A stretch of DNA of 64,000 nucleotides from NCBI GenBank assembly GCA_964405435.1, contig CAYOOD010000006.1:1-64000 (forward strand), in the 5' to 3' direction. The translations under genes and the position numbers were made by a program. A model generated the notes under the pieces. That model was not told the DNA's origin. It saw nothing but the letters and a program-made list of their open reading frames with translations, and made no database searches. The first letter of the stretch is position 1; each line of letters begins with the position of its first letter. The stretch comes from DVEG01 sp964405435. GTDB lineage: Bacteria > Cyanobacteriota > Cyanobacteriia > Cyanobacteriales > Oscillatoriaceae. Shown in pieces: positions 17,618 through 25,924 of this stretch.

Positions 17618-17710
17618 CAGTTTTCAAGAAGTGTGAAGTACGCCCAGAAACCCGGCTTCTTTAAGAAGCCCGGTTTCTAACTTCCCTCACGAGGATGAAA
17701 ACCGCTATAT
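17612..17710. repeat. MITE-like palindromic element, copy 1
   Basis: About 99 bp bounded by imperfect inverted ends (ATATAGCAGTTTTC / GAAAACCGCTATAT) with an inner hairpin of arms AGAAACCCGGCTTCTT and AAGAAGCCCGGTTTCT. Copy 2 is at 25827-25924 and shares GTGAAGTAC, the hairpin and the right end. No transposase is encoded. The left end supplies the stop codon of the gene ending at 17617. Confidence 0.7.
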
Positions 17711-17728
17711 GCAAATTTGCCAGCGGGA

Positions 17729-18106
17729 TTAACTGACAGGAGATAGCTCGTCAACCTGAATCTCCTTGGCGGGTTCTTGTTCCGAAACTGACTCTAAACT
17801 TTTATCTCGCCGCTCGAACTCTTCCAATACTTTAAAGAATCTTTCAAATCCAGTTTTTTCATCGTGGCAATATAGCATGATAATTTTCGCCCACGAATTC
17901 GATGTGTGCAAGTTGTACTTTTTCTCGACAAAATCGTGAAAATTTTCGTGAAAATCTTCTTCCCACTCATTCAAGTCAATATCTAATTCACCTCGTGCAA
18001 ATTCATACCCAACAATAAACATAAACAAATCGCTGATTGAAGGACGCCCGATATACATTCCAGGCTTTTCTTTAATTTTCTGCAAGACTTCGTGCAAGCC
18101 TCCCAT
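17729..18106 (-). CDS. Probable immunity protein for the papain-fold toxin
   Basis: 125 residues, acidic, soluble, starting 23 bases after the toxin gene's stop codon on the same strand. The N-terminal motif EKPGMYIGRPSISDLFMFI, followed by a tryptophan-rich acidic helix (DLNEWEEDFHENFHDFVEK), resembles a family of small immunity-like proteins found next to polymorphic toxins. The acidic charge fits binding to a nuclease or protease toxin. The pairing with the upstream papain-fold gene is what supports the call; the family name is uncertain. Confidence 0.65.
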   Translation of the reverse strand: MGGLHEVLQKIKEKPGMYIGRPSISDLFMFIVGYEFARGELDIDLNEWEEDFHENFHDFVEKKYNLHTSNSWAKIIMLYCHDEKTGFERFFKVLEEFERRDKSLESVSEQEPAKEIQVDELSPVS

Positions 18107-18129
18107 TTGAATGTCCTCCTGCTGGTTAA

Positions 18130-18501
18130 CTAAATATCTTTCTCTAGGGTGACATACGTCACCCTAAACTGTCCGCTGTGACAGGAAAAATCTTTCTGCC
18201 AATCTTCCCGATTCATTCCCTCTGAGGAGAGATTGTCAAAAACCAATCCCCGCACTTCAACACCATAATGCCTGCCATTGTCAGTAATTGATTCAGTTAT
18301 CCCCTTCGCTTCTAAACGCGAACTGAGAATAAAATACTCCCGACGTTTGGTAGTTCTCAATTCGAGAACTTTTCCTTCTATGCCATTTTCAGCTAACCAA
18401 GCCATCACTGCCTTAGCACATTCGTAACATTTAAGCAGCTCAAATTGAATGACAATTTGGCCCACTTCTCGGTAAATTTCCTCATCAGTTAATTGGCTCA
18501 C
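18130..18501 (-). CDS. Papain-fold toxin domain protein (Tox-PL-2 type)
   Basis: 123 residues that match the compact papain-fold toxin domain seen in cyanobacteria. The candidate nucleophile is C28 (CYECAKAVMAWL), the His is H78 (ITDNGRHYGV), and the third polar residue is in VFDN (D89/N90). The protein has no secretion or delivery domain, so this is a solitary toxin domain rather than a full polymorphic toxin. It may act inside the cell, or be a deamidase or peptidase with another role. It is followed on the same strand by a probable immunity gene, the usual order for toxin and immunity. Confidence 0.75.
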   Translation of the reverse strand: MSQLTDEEIYREVGQIVIQFELLKCYECAKAVMAWLAENGIEGKVLELRTTKRREYFILSSRLEAKGITESITDNGRHYGVEVRGLVFDNLSSEGMNREDWQKDFSCHSGQFRVTYVTLEKDI

Positions 18502-18703
18502 TCTTTTCTCAATTCTAAACGATGGTTCGATACGATGGTTCTCGCTCTAGTTTGTCTTTTGGTTGAGTTGCCCCTGCAGCGAAACTATCGCGCAGAGGCG
18601 CGATCGCCGCAACCTGCACCTCCTACAACTTTTTTTTGAATCCACTTGACTTACCACTGTTATTGTGCTATTATAGCAAGTAATTTATACAAAAAAATAA
18701 CCT

Positions 18704-18964
18704 ATGGCCAGCCTAAATGTAGACAATATCCCCGATGAATTATATGCAAGGCTGCAGCAGTTAGCCGCCGCACAGAACCGCTCGATTAGCGAGGAAGTAT
18801 TGAGCCTTCTAGAACGGGCGTTACAAGCAGAGGAACCCAAGCAAATCTCGCCTGAAGCCACCAGGCAGCTACTGGCTGAAATCCGCGAACGGCGCGTGAA
18901 TCCTGCTGACTTCGGATTGCCGGATAGCACCTCCTTGATTCGAGAGGATCGGGACAGCAGATGA
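18704..18964 (+). CDS. FitA/RHH-type antitoxin
   Basis: 86 residues with an N-terminal ribbon-helix-helix DNA-binding fold: a beta strand (MASLNVDNIPDELYARLQQ) followed by two helices containing NRSISEEVLSLLERAL. This is the layout of FitA/VapB-like antitoxins that bind their own promoter and neutralise a PIN toxin with the C-terminal tail (FGLPDSTSLIREDRD). The stop codon overlaps the ATG of a PIN toxin fragment (ATGA), the classic order. The promoter region is AT-rich (18640-18700). The toxin partner is truncated, so this may now be an orphan. Confidence 0.85.
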   Translation: MASLNVDNIPDELYARLQQLAAAQNRSISEEVLSLLERALQAEEPKQISPEATRQLLAEIRERRVNPADFGLPDSTSLIREDRDSR

Positions 18965-19068
18965 CTACTTCTTTCCGGTGCGTCGTCGATGCCAGTGTGG
19001 CTATCAAGCAATTTATTGCCGATCCGCTAACCCCCAAAGTTCATCAGTTATTCGATGATTTTTTGTAG
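18961..19068 (+). pseudogene. PIN-domain toxin, truncated after 35 codons
   Basis: The ATG overlaps the antitoxin stop codon. The translation begins with the typical PIN start RCVVDASVAIKQFIADP, including the first catalytic Asp, and ends at a TAG after 35 residues; intact PIN toxins are about 130-150 residues. The TAG lies inside a 28-bp perfect palindrome (19065-19092), after which no PIN sequence continues. The three other acidic active-site residues are absent, so no ribonuclease activity is expected. Confidence 0.8.
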
Positions 19069-19092
19069 AGGCGATTCGCGAATCGCCTCTAC
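19065..19092. repeat. 28-bp perfect palindrome
   Basis: Arms GTAGAGGCGATTCG and CGAATCGCCTCTAC with no spacer. It marks the exact point where the PIN toxin frame is lost. It belongs to the class of short GTAG-started palindromes scattered in cyanobacterial genomes. Confidence 0.85.
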
Positions 19093-19164
19093 ATTGAGGG
19101 GTAGATAGAAAGATTTGCGTAGCTGTCAGTCTCTTTACTTTCCCCGCCCCTACAAACTAAACTC

Positions 19165-20073
19165 TTACGGTGTCGAACCGGACAGCCACACCACTAAATT
19201 GCGGATGTAAGCTTTGGTATCTTCCATCGCGCGGGGTTCTGTCTGCATGGTATCCCCAGGTGGTTCGTCAACAAAGCTGGGACAGCCCATTTTTACATCG
19301 AAATTGTAATCGCAGAAATGGTGAAATGTCGATTCGGCAACGCCGCGTCCTAATTGCGTGCCGTCGGGATTTTTTGGCCAGTCAAAAGCAACGGCGAGGT
19401 TAAATTCTTTCCCGCTCACCAAGCTTTTGCCCTTCGCAATGACGCGCCCGTACTCGTCCCCCGCTGGAACTCCTACTGCACCTTCGTGAGGGTGGGCGGG
19501 TAAAAATTCGATGACTCCAGAAGGCGAATCTGGATTTTTTAAGAGTTCGTGAAACGGTTCGACGGGGATAATTTTTTGACAGTCGCCGTTCCGTCCGGAA
19601 TGATAATTTGGCCACGAAATATAAGTCGTGTAAATATCGTCCGGGGCGTGGCGTGTTTCGTCAGGATCGGGATTGCGCGTGTTAAAAAAGTGTGCCGCTC
19701 CTACGCCGCAGAGGGTGCAGATAGACGAGCCTAAATCTTGGTGATCGCGGGTTGCCATCAGCGAACCGCCGCGATTGTGAAAGGCGGCGATGCCGGCATG
19801 GTCTTTTTCCGTTAATCCGTTGCCAACATCAACGGCAAACAGCCACAGTTGATCGAAATCGGAGTCACCCAGGTTGCTCAGTACCGGATCGTTCCCTTCT
19901 GCGTCTGATTCCCGATCGCGCGCCGTGACTTCGCACAGGGGGTTTCCGTCTTCGTCTTTCAGAGATGCCAGATAGTCGCGCAACATCGAAAAACGCTCGA
20001 TGCTCCAGTCGTCTTCTGTATAGGGAATGGTTGTCTGTATTAAGATGCGAATGGGTTTTTTGTCGTTTGTCAT
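19165..20073 (-). CDS. Hypothetical protein with glutamine-amidotransferase-like fold
   Basis: 302 residues, no signal peptide. The layout of RILIQTTIPYTEDDWS, FDQLWLFAVDVGNGLTEKD, IAAFHNRGGSLMATRDHQDLG and later HHFCDYNF resembles the ThuA/GATase1-like fold used by a number of uncharacterised proteins. The segment GGSLMATRDH corresponds to the turn where true amidotransferases have the nucleophile elbow, but no clear Cys nucleophile is seen there. It probably binds or processes a small molecule. It is monocistronic, flanked by repeats on both sides. Confidence 0.75.
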   Translation of the reverse strand: MTNDKKPIRILIQTTIPYTEDDWSIERFSMLRDYLASLKDEDGNPLCEVTARDRESDAEGNDPVLSNLGDSDFDQLWLFAVDVGNGLTEKDHAGIAAFHNRGGSLMATRDHQDLGSSICTLCGVGAAHFFNTRNPDPDETRHAPDDIYTTYISWPNYHSGRNGDCQKIIPVEPFHELLKNPDSPSGVIEFLPAHPHEGAVGVPAGDEYGRVIAKGKSLVSGKEFNLAVAFDWPKNPDGTQLGRGVAESTFHHFCDYNFDVKMGCPSFVDEPPGDTMQTEPRAMEDTKAYIRNLVVWLSGSTP

Positions 20074-20091
20074 TTGTTCCTGACTATTTGG

Positions 20092-20174
20092 TAATTGCTA
20101 ATTGGTAAATGGTAATTGGGCATTGGGAATATTTTTCTATGCCCGATGCCCGATGCCCGATGCCCAATTCCCCA
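20092..20174. repeat. Intergenic TAATTGG / GCCCGAT repeats
   Basis: Runs of TAATTGGTAAATGG-like units and three tandem GCCCGAT heptamers separate the gene ending at 20073 from miaB. Related to the repeats at 10881-11002. Confidence 0.6.
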
Positions 20175-21521
20175 TTATCCCTCAACCATTTGACCGGTTA
20201 AACTGAAGGGGCGAACTTCGGTGATTTTCACGGGCGCGATCGCGCCTTTGAGCGCGTCAATATCGCCCTTGAAGAAAGTGAGGCGATTGCCCTGGGTGCG
20301 CCCCATCACTTGCGTGAGGTCTTTCGGGTTGCGATCTTCGACGAGTACTTCTTCGACGCGCCCCATATAGCGCCCCGATCGCTCGGCTGCCTTCTTGCCA
20401 ACCAAATGATTCAAGCGCTGCAGCCGATCCGCTTTTACCTCTTCGCTCACTTGATTCTCCCACAGCGCTGCTGGCGTACCGGGGCGCGGCGAATAAGCGG
20501 CAGTATTCACCAAATCAAACCCGATATCGTCCACCAATTGCAGCGTTTTCTCAAACTGCTCCTCCGTTTCGCCGGGGAACCCGACGATCGCGTCTGCACT
20601 GAGCGCCGCATCCGGCATGTAGCTGCGAATCGTCTCGATAATGCGGCGGTATTTCTCGTGCGTGTAACCCCGCGCCATCGCCTTGAGAATGTCGTTATCT
20701 CCCGACTGAAAGGGAATGTGGAAGTGTTCGCACACCTTTGGCAGTTCGGCACAGGCGCGGATGAGGCGTTCCGTAAAGTAGCGCGGGTGAGAGGTGGCGA
20801 AGCGGATGCGATCGATCCCGGGAACGTCGTGTACGAAATACAGTAAATCCGTCAAAGTGTGCAGGTGTCGCCCCTCTGGCGTCACTCCCGGCAAATCCCG
20901 CCCGTAGGCATCGATATTTTGCCCGAGCAGCGTCACTTCTCTGTAACCCTGACGCCCCAGTTCCTCCATTTCGGCGCGAATCGCTTCCGGCGATCGCGAT
21001 TGCTCGACGCCGCGCACGGAAGGCACGACGCAGTAAGTGCAGCGCTCGTTGCAGCCGTATATGACATTTACCCAAGCAGTCACCTTGCTGTCGCGGCGCG
21101 GCTTGGTGATGTCTTCCATAATGTGAACCGGCTCTGTGGCAACCACTTGATTGCCGTCAAAGACTTGCTCGAGCAAATCCCCGAGTCGGTTGGCGTGTTG
21201 CGGCCCCATTACCATATCTAATTCCGGCACTCGCCGCAACAGCGCTTCTCCTTCCTGCTGGGCGACACAGCCGGCGACAATCAGGGTTAAGTCGGGCTGC
21301 TGCCGCTTGCGCTCGGCTTGCCTGCCCAAGTGGGAATAGACTTTGTGTTCGGCATTGTCGCGAATCGTGCAGGTGTTGTATAAAACAAGGTCGGCATTGT
21401 TGGGGTCTTCTGACCACTGGAATCCCATCTCTTCCAGAATGCCAGCCATGCGCTCGGAGTCGGCTTTGTTCATCTGGCAGCCGAAGGTGGTGATGTGGTA
21501 ACGGCGGGGAGTCGCGGTCAT
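20175..21521 (-). CDS. miaB: tRNA-2-methylthio-N6-dimethylallyladenosine synthase
   Basis: 448 residues from ATG 21521 (MTATPRRYHITTFGCQMN). It is a radical-SAM methylthiotransferase that modifies adenosine 37 of tRNAs reading U-starting codons. The N-terminal UPF0004 domain carries its three cluster cysteines (TFGCQMN, YNTCTI, VAGCVAQ), the radical-SAM motif is CNERCTYC, followed by TLLGQNIDAYG, HIPFQSGDN and MARGYTHEKYR, and a C-terminal TRAM domain. Length and motifs are normal. The upstream ATG six codons earlier is less likely. Confidence 0.97.
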   Translation of the reverse strand: MTATPRRYHITTFGCQMNKADSERMAGILEEMGFQWSEDPNNADLVLYNTCTIRDNAEHKVYSHLGRQAERKRQQPDLTLIVAGCVAQQEGEALLRRVPELDMVMGPQHANRLGDLLEQVFDGNQVVATEPVHIMEDITKPRRDSKVTAWVNVIYGCNERCTYCVVPSVRGVEQSRSPEAIRAEMEELGRQGYREVTLLGQNIDAYGRDLPGVTPEGRHLHTLTDLLYFVHDVPGIDRIRFATSHPRYFTERLIRACAELPKVCEHFHIPFQSGDNDILKAMARGYTHEKYRRIIETIRSYMPDAALSADAIVGFPGETEEQFEKTLQLVDDIGFDLVNTAAYSPRPGTPAALWENQVSEEVKADRLQRLNHLVGKKAAERSGRYMGRVEEVLVEDRNPKDLTQVMGRTQGNRLTFFKGDIDALKGAIAPVKITEVRPFSLTGQMVEG

Positions 21522-21863
21522 AAGGTGCGCTACAGGCAATAATGAGAAACAGGTTTCAAACCTTTATCAATTATAGGTTTTTATGAACTGCACGGTACGG
21601 GCGGGGTCTGGTTTTTCACGGTGCAGTCTGAGTATTTTTCTTTATGCACGCAAGCATCTGGCGGGCGATCGCGCCGGGAGCATCCCGTTTTTGTCAAAAC
21701 ACCTTTTTTCAGAAGAGGGAGCGTCTCGCTCCCTATGAATCCAATCGCGAACGAGACGTTGGTGCTAGCTCATAAAAGAGCCGCAACGCTTACGCACCCG
21801 CTTCGCTTACGCACTCCAAAAATGGGATGCTCCCGATCGCGCCTGCTAGGGAAACGGCGTCTT
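21522..21863. other. Gene-free stretch
   Basis: About 340 bases between miaB and the Uma2-type gene with only HIP1 sites and short TTACGCACCCGCTTCGC-like repeats near 21785-21815. No gene is supported. Confidence 0.5.
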
Positions 21864-22508
21864 TCAAGATGCTTGAAACTGAGTCAAAAGCCAAGCGCCC
21901 ACCTGACTTTGATCGGTTTGGCGACTGCGCTGTAGGGCTTCCTCCAGTAAGGAAATCGCTAAACCGGGCAACACTCGCGACTCGGTAATTCGTTCGCTGC
22001 CGCGATCGCGCATGGCAAAAGCAATCACCCGAATATTTTCTACATCCACCACCCAATACTCAGAAATTCCCATTTCTTCGTACAGCAGTCGTTTTGAGCC
22101 GAGATCGTCTGACAGAGACGAGCTGGAAACTTCGATCGCGAGATCGGGCGGTGGATAGCGGTCTAAATCTATTGTAGACCTTTCGTGAGGAGCCAGTTGA
22201 GCGCGATCGCCTAAGTAATAAGACGCATCAGGCTGACATTCGCTCTCCCCTGGTTTGGTATAGCTGCAATTGTTCAGTGCAATTGCCGCGATCGCCCTAG
22301 CCATACAATATAGGCTGACTGCTAAGATAATCGTCGTGTGGTCGCGAGAGTGTCCCGATCCTGTTCCCATAGCTTCAATTCGCAGTTGCCCCTTGTAGTA
22401 GTAGCCCTTAGCCTTTTCCCAAACTGGATTCGCCATCGCTTGGGTATACTCCTCCCAAGTAGCCGTAACCCATTGGTCAGTTGGTAATTTTGTTTGCAGG
22501 TTGCTCAT
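21864..22508 (-). CDS. Uma2/DUF820 family putative restriction-like endonuclease
   Basis: 214 residues of the Uma2 (DUF820) family, which is strongly expanded in cyanobacteria and has a PD-(D/E)XK nuclease fold. The active-site pattern is visible as ECQPDASYY (the D of the motif) followed by PPPDLAIEVSSSS (the E) and later LYEEMGISEYWVVDV. The N-terminal EYTQAMANPVWEKAKGYY is the usual helix and strand pair. Uma2 proteins often act in, or derive from, mobile elements; their substrate is unknown. The length is normal. Confidence 0.9.
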   Translation of the reverse strand: MSNLQTKLPTDQWVTATWEEYTQAMANPVWEKAKGYYYKGQLRIEAMGTGSGHSRDHTTIILAVSLYCMARAIAAIALNNCSYTKPGESECQPDASYYLGDRAQLAPHERSTIDLDRYPPPDLAIEVSSSSLSDDLGSKRLLYEEMGISEYWVVDVENIRVIAFAMRDRGSERITESRVLPGLAISLLEEALQRSRQTDQSQVGAWLLTQFQAS

Positions 22509-22612
22509 AGTGATTTTATATCTTATATTTCAGCCACGGCGTCGCCGCTCTCTTCTAATCTGATTATAAGCGATCGCTTCTAAGTCGTTGTTTCGCCAGC
22601 CTGACAACAGGT

Positions 22613-22638
22613 AGGGGCACGACTTGCGCCGTGCCCCT
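22613..22638. repeat. GTAGGGGCACG-type hairpin
   Basis: Arms AGGGGCACG and CGTGCCCCT, 8-nt loop. It lies just downstream of ispH (28 bases after its stop codon on the minus strand), so it could also help end that transcript. Confidence 0.6.
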
Positions 22639-22665
22639 GAAGAATTGCCAGCGATCGCCCGAACT

Positions 22666-23874
22666 TTAAACCGCCGCTACCGCCGCTTTCATCTCAAAAA
22701 TCTTCTCGATCGCGTCCTCGACCACTTTATCCGGTGTCGAAGCACCGGAAGTCACCCCAACGGCGATCGCGCCCTCCGGCAACCACCCTTCTTTCACTGC
22801 CAAATCGCCGTACAGTACCTTATGTTCGATGCGATTTCCCGGCTGAATGCGATCGGCAGTGTCGATGTGATAAGACGGAATCCCGCGATCGAGCGCGATT
22901 TGTTGCAATTGCGTCGTATTGGAAGAATTATAACCGCCGATCACGACGATCAAATCGACTTTATCCTCCACTAACTTTAACATCGCATCCTGCCGCTCCT
23001 GCGTGGCATCGCAAATCGTATTAAATGACAGGAAATGCTGATTTAAGTGAACGGGGCCGTATTTTTTCATCATGGTATGCTCGAAAAGTTTGCCGATTTG
23101 TTCGGTTTCGCTTTTGAGCATAGTGGTTTGATTGGCAATCCCCACTCGCTCTAAATCTTTATCGGGGTCAAATCCCGCCGAGCAAGCTTTGCTGAATTTT
23201 GCCATGAATTCGTCGCGGTTGCCGCCATTGAGAATGTAGTTGGCGACATACTCCGCTTCTTTCATGTTCAAAACCACCAGATATTTTCCTGCAAAGGAAC
23301 TGGTTGCCAGAGTTTCTTCGTGCTTGTATTTGCCGTGAATGATTGAGGTGTAGTCGCCTTTTTTGTGCTTCTCAACGCTATTCCAAACTTTTGTCACCCA
23401 CGGACAAGTAGTATCGACGATCGTGCAGCCCTTGTCATTGAGGAGCTTCATTTCCTGCACGGTTGCGCCGAAGGCAGGGAGAATCACTACGTCGCCTTTT
23501 TCTACCACAGAAAAGTCTTTTTGTCCAGCACTGACCGGGATGAATTCTACTTTCATTTCCTGGATGTGCTGGTTCACCGAGGGATTGTGAATGATTTCGT
23601 TGGTAATCCAGATGCGTTCGGTGGGGAAGTGGGTGCGGGTTTCGTAGGCGATCGCGACTGCCCTTTCGACGCCCCAGCAAAAGCCAAACGCCTCCGCCAG
23701 CCGAATCGTCACCTCTCCCCGCTGCAATGTATAATTATTTTCCCGGATTTGCTGAATGAGGGGGCTTTGGTAAGCCGATGCCATGACGCCGGAGACTTCC
23801 TCAGCGTGACCAAATCCCTTGCGGTAGTAATTTTCCGACTGTTGCAGCGACCGTTTGAACGCTTTTGTATCCAT
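22666..23874 (-). CDS. ispH: 4-hydroxy-3-methylbut-2-enyl diphosphate reductase
   Basis: 402 residues, the long cyanobacterial/plant form. It performs the last step of the MEP isoprenoid pathway, reducing HMBPP to IPP and DMAPP with a 4Fe-4S cluster fed by ferredoxin; products go to chlorophyll tails, carotenoids and quinones. The three cluster cysteines are in FGFCWGVERAV, TTCPWVTKVW and NTICDATQERQDAM. The ending GVTSGASTPDKVVEDAIEKI is typical. The start MDTKAFKRSLQQSENYYRKG matches cyanobacterial forms. Confidence 0.97.
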   Translation of the reverse strand: MDTKAFKRSLQQSENYYRKGFGHAEEVSGVMASAYQSPLIQQIRENNYTLQRGEVTIRLAEAFGFCWGVERAVAIAYETRTHFPTERIWITNEIIHNPSVNQHIQEMKVEFIPVSAGQKDFSVVEKGDVVILPAFGATVQEMKLLNDKGCTIVDTTCPWVTKVWNSVEKHKKGDYTSIIHGKYKHEETLATSSFAGKYLVVLNMKEAEYVANYILNGGNRDEFMAKFSKACSAGFDPDKDLERVGIANQTTMLKSETEQIGKLFEHTMMKKYGPVHLNQHFLSFNTICDATQERQDAMLKLVEDKVDLIVVIGGYNSSNTTQLQQIALDRGIPSYHIDTADRIQPGNRIEHKVLYGDLAVKEGWLPEGAIAVGVTSGASTPDKVVEDAIEKIFEMKAAVAAV

Positions 23875-23945
23875 GCCCTGCTGTACCTAGCTTAGATTTG
23901 TCTCAATCATAAAATGCCAGGGTGTCTCGCAGGCGCGATCGCAGT

Positions 23946-24031
23946 GAGGATTTTAGTCCTCCCGCTCTTTCGTTCGCACTGAGGACTTTAGTCCTCTTTC
24001 TTTTTAAACGGGGAGGAGGACTGAAGTCCTC
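23946..24031. repeat. Three GAGGACTTTAGTCCTC palindromes
   Basis: The copies at 23946-23961, 23981-23996 and 24016-24031 differ only in the central bases. They form a cluster of hairpins between ispH and amt. This palindrome class is common in filamentous cyanobacteria. Confidence 0.8.
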
Positions 24032-24046
24032 ACTGCAAACAGCTCT

Positions 24047-25693
24047 TTACTCCTTAGCCAAGCTCAGCCCAGAAGCAAACTCTTCGCCATAACCTTCTTC
24101 GCCGTGTTCGTTGATATCCAACCCTTGGTCTTCCGCGATCGGCTTGACGCGCAAATTCACCCCACACACTTGCAAAAGTTTGAGGATAGCAAAGGTTCCA
24201 GCCGCCGCAAAAATATAAGTCGCGACTACACCGATAAACTGTATGACCAACTGACCAAAATTCCCGTCATACCAGCCGAGCTTGAGGAGATTCCCGGCAG
24301 CGTCTTTGAGCGGATTGACAGTATTTGTGGCAAACAAAGCAGTCAAAAGCGCTCCCACTGTACCGCCGACACCGTGGACGGAATAGGTATCTAAGGAATC
24401 GTCAAACTGCAATTTCGCCCGCAGGCTGACTGCAAAGAAACAGCACACAGAAGTAATCGAACCCATGAGGATAGCGCCGACGGGAGTCACGAATCCTGCC
24501 GCTGGGGTAACGCCCACTAAGCCGGCGAGGAAACCGCTAGCAATCCCTACGGCAGTTGGCTTGCCTCGGAGTACCCATTCTAAAATTACCCAGGTCAAAC
24601 CGCCGGCTGCTGTCGAAACCGTTGTCGCCACAAAAGCAACTGCTGCCACAGAAGAAGCGCCCAGAGCGCTACCGGCATTAAACCCAAACCAGCCAAACCA
24701 CAGCAAGCCAATTCCCAGGAGGACATAAGGCACGTTGTGGGGTGCGGCAGGTTGCACCATAAAGCTTTTGCGCGCGCCAATCATCCAAACAGCCACCAGA
24801 GCGGAAACGCCAGAGCTGATGTGTACGACGGTGCCGCCGGCGAAGTCGAGAGCGCCGATTTCGCCGAGCCAGCCTCGGCCCCAAACCCAGTGGGCCAAGG
24901 GAGTGTAGATCAGGGTAGACCAGAGGATGATGAACCAGAAATAGGCTTTGAAACTCATCCGCTCGACGATCGCCCCGGAAATCAGGGCGGGGGTGATGAT
25001 GGCGAACATCATCTGATAAACCATGAAGACTTGATGCGGGATTGTCGCGGCGTACCCGACTGGATCGGGTTTGTCGAAGGCAACTTTGTTTAAAAATGCC
25101 CAGTCCAAGCCGCCAATGAATTTTTCAATCCCTTGGCCAAAAGCCGGGGCCGTGACGGAAACGTCGAAGGCCAAACTATAGCCCCAGAATACCCAGGTGA
25201 CGCCGACGATCGCCATGAGGATCAGGCTCATCATCATGGTGTTGAGGACGTTGCGCGATCGCACCAGTCCGCCGTAGAAAAACGCCAGTCCGGGCGTCAT
25301 CAGCAGCACCAGAGCTGCGGAGACTAACATAAACGCGGTGTCGCCCGTGTCCAGAGATGGGCCAGCGGCGGCGGCTGACGTATCTTGTCCCGTGGATTCT
25401 GCGGGAGTCAGCGGCACGGGCGCAACTGGAGCAGGTGTCACCATTTCCGGCGTCGGCGCTGCTGGACTCGTTGCTTCTGGAGACGGCTCTGCCGTTGCTT
25501 CTGGAGACGGCTCTGCCGTTGCTTCCGGTGTTATCTCTGCCGGAGTTGTCGCTTCCGGTGTCACCTCTGCCGGCGCGGTAATTTCCGCAGTTGGCTGAGG
25601 AGTCGGTTGGTCTTGGGAAAGTACATTTCCGATGAGGGGGACAATCAGCAGCCACAGTGCGATTATCCCGGTAGTAAGCACCTTTTTAAACAC
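24047..25693 (-). CDS. amt: Ammonium transporter with Pro/Thr-rich N-terminal extension
   Basis: 548 residues, Amt/Mep/Rh family. The signal peptide (MFKKVLTTGIIALWLLIVPL) is followed by a low-complexity periplasmic stretch of TPEATAEPSPEAT-type repeats (about 30-110). The channel then starts at DTGDTAFMLVSAALVLLMTPG and has the usual 11 helices, including FFYGGLVRSRNVLN, VHISSGVSALVA, GFNAGSALG and YSVHGVGGTVGALL (pore His). The ending EHGEEGYGEEF is the conserved cytoplasmic tail that contacts PII (GlnK/GlnB). An NtcA box lies about 75 bases upstream. A second amt gene follows 1.6 kb away. Confidence 0.93.
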   Translation of the reverse strand: MFKKVLTTGIIALWLLIVPLIGNVLSQDQPTPQPTAEITAPAEVTPEATTPAEITPEATAEPSPEATAEPSPEATSPAAPTPEMVTPAPVAPVPLTPAESTGQDTSAAAAGPSLDTGDTAFMLVSAALVLLMTPGLAFFYGGLVRSRNVLNTMMMSLILMAIVGVTWVFWGYSLAFDVSVTAPAFGQGIEKFIGGLDWAFLNKVAFDKPDPVGYAATIPHQVFMVYQMMFAIITPALISGAIVERMSFKAYFWFIILWSTLIYTPLAHWVWGRGWLGEIGALDFAGGTVVHISSGVSALVAVWMIGARKSFMVQPAAPHNVPYVLLGIGLLWFGWFGFNAGSALGASSVAAVAFVATTVSTAAGGLTWVILEWVLRGKPTAVGIASGFLAGLVGVTPAAGFVTPVGAILMGSITSVCCFFAVSLRAKLQFDDSLDTYSVHGVGGTVGALLTALFATNTVNPLKDAAGNLLKLGWYDGNFGQLVIQFIGVVATYIFAAAGTFAILKLLQVCGVNLRVKPIAEDQGLDINEHGEEGYGEEFASGLSLAKE

Positions 25694-25767
25694 GTTTCTT
25701 TCCTTTCAAGCCTAAGTTTTTTCAATAGTTGACATTGAATTTCACCAATTTTCTGTCGGTGAATTCC

Positions 25768-25781
25768 GTATATTTTGCTAC
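25768..25781 (-). promoter_or_regulatory. NtcA-type box upstream of amt
   Basis: The exact palindromic consensus GTA-N8-TAC (GTAGCAAAATATAC on the minus strand) is found about 75 bases before the amt ATG. NtcA activates nitrogen-limitation genes, including amt, in cyanobacteria, and the position leaves room for a -10 box and a short leader. I cannot confirm the transcription start. Confidence 0.6.
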
Positions 25782-25826
25782 AGAATCTTGAGGGCAAAGC
25801 TTATAGTATTGTTAATTTTTTTAAAT

Positions 25827-25924
25827 AAAGCGTTTTTCAGTCGGGTGAAGTACAGGCCATAAACCCGGCTTCTTGAAGAAGCCGGGTTTCTGACGTCCCT
25901 CACTAGAAAAGAAAACTGCTATAA
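25827..25924. repeat. MITE-like palindromic element, copy 2
   Basis: Related to 17612-17710. It has a GTGAAGTAC start segment, a perfect 14-bp hairpin (AAACCCGGCTTCTT / AAGAAGCCGGGTTT) and the right end GAAAACTGCTATA. The left end is diverged. It lies in the amt promoter region, on the far side of the NtcA box from the amt gene. Confidence 0.65.
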
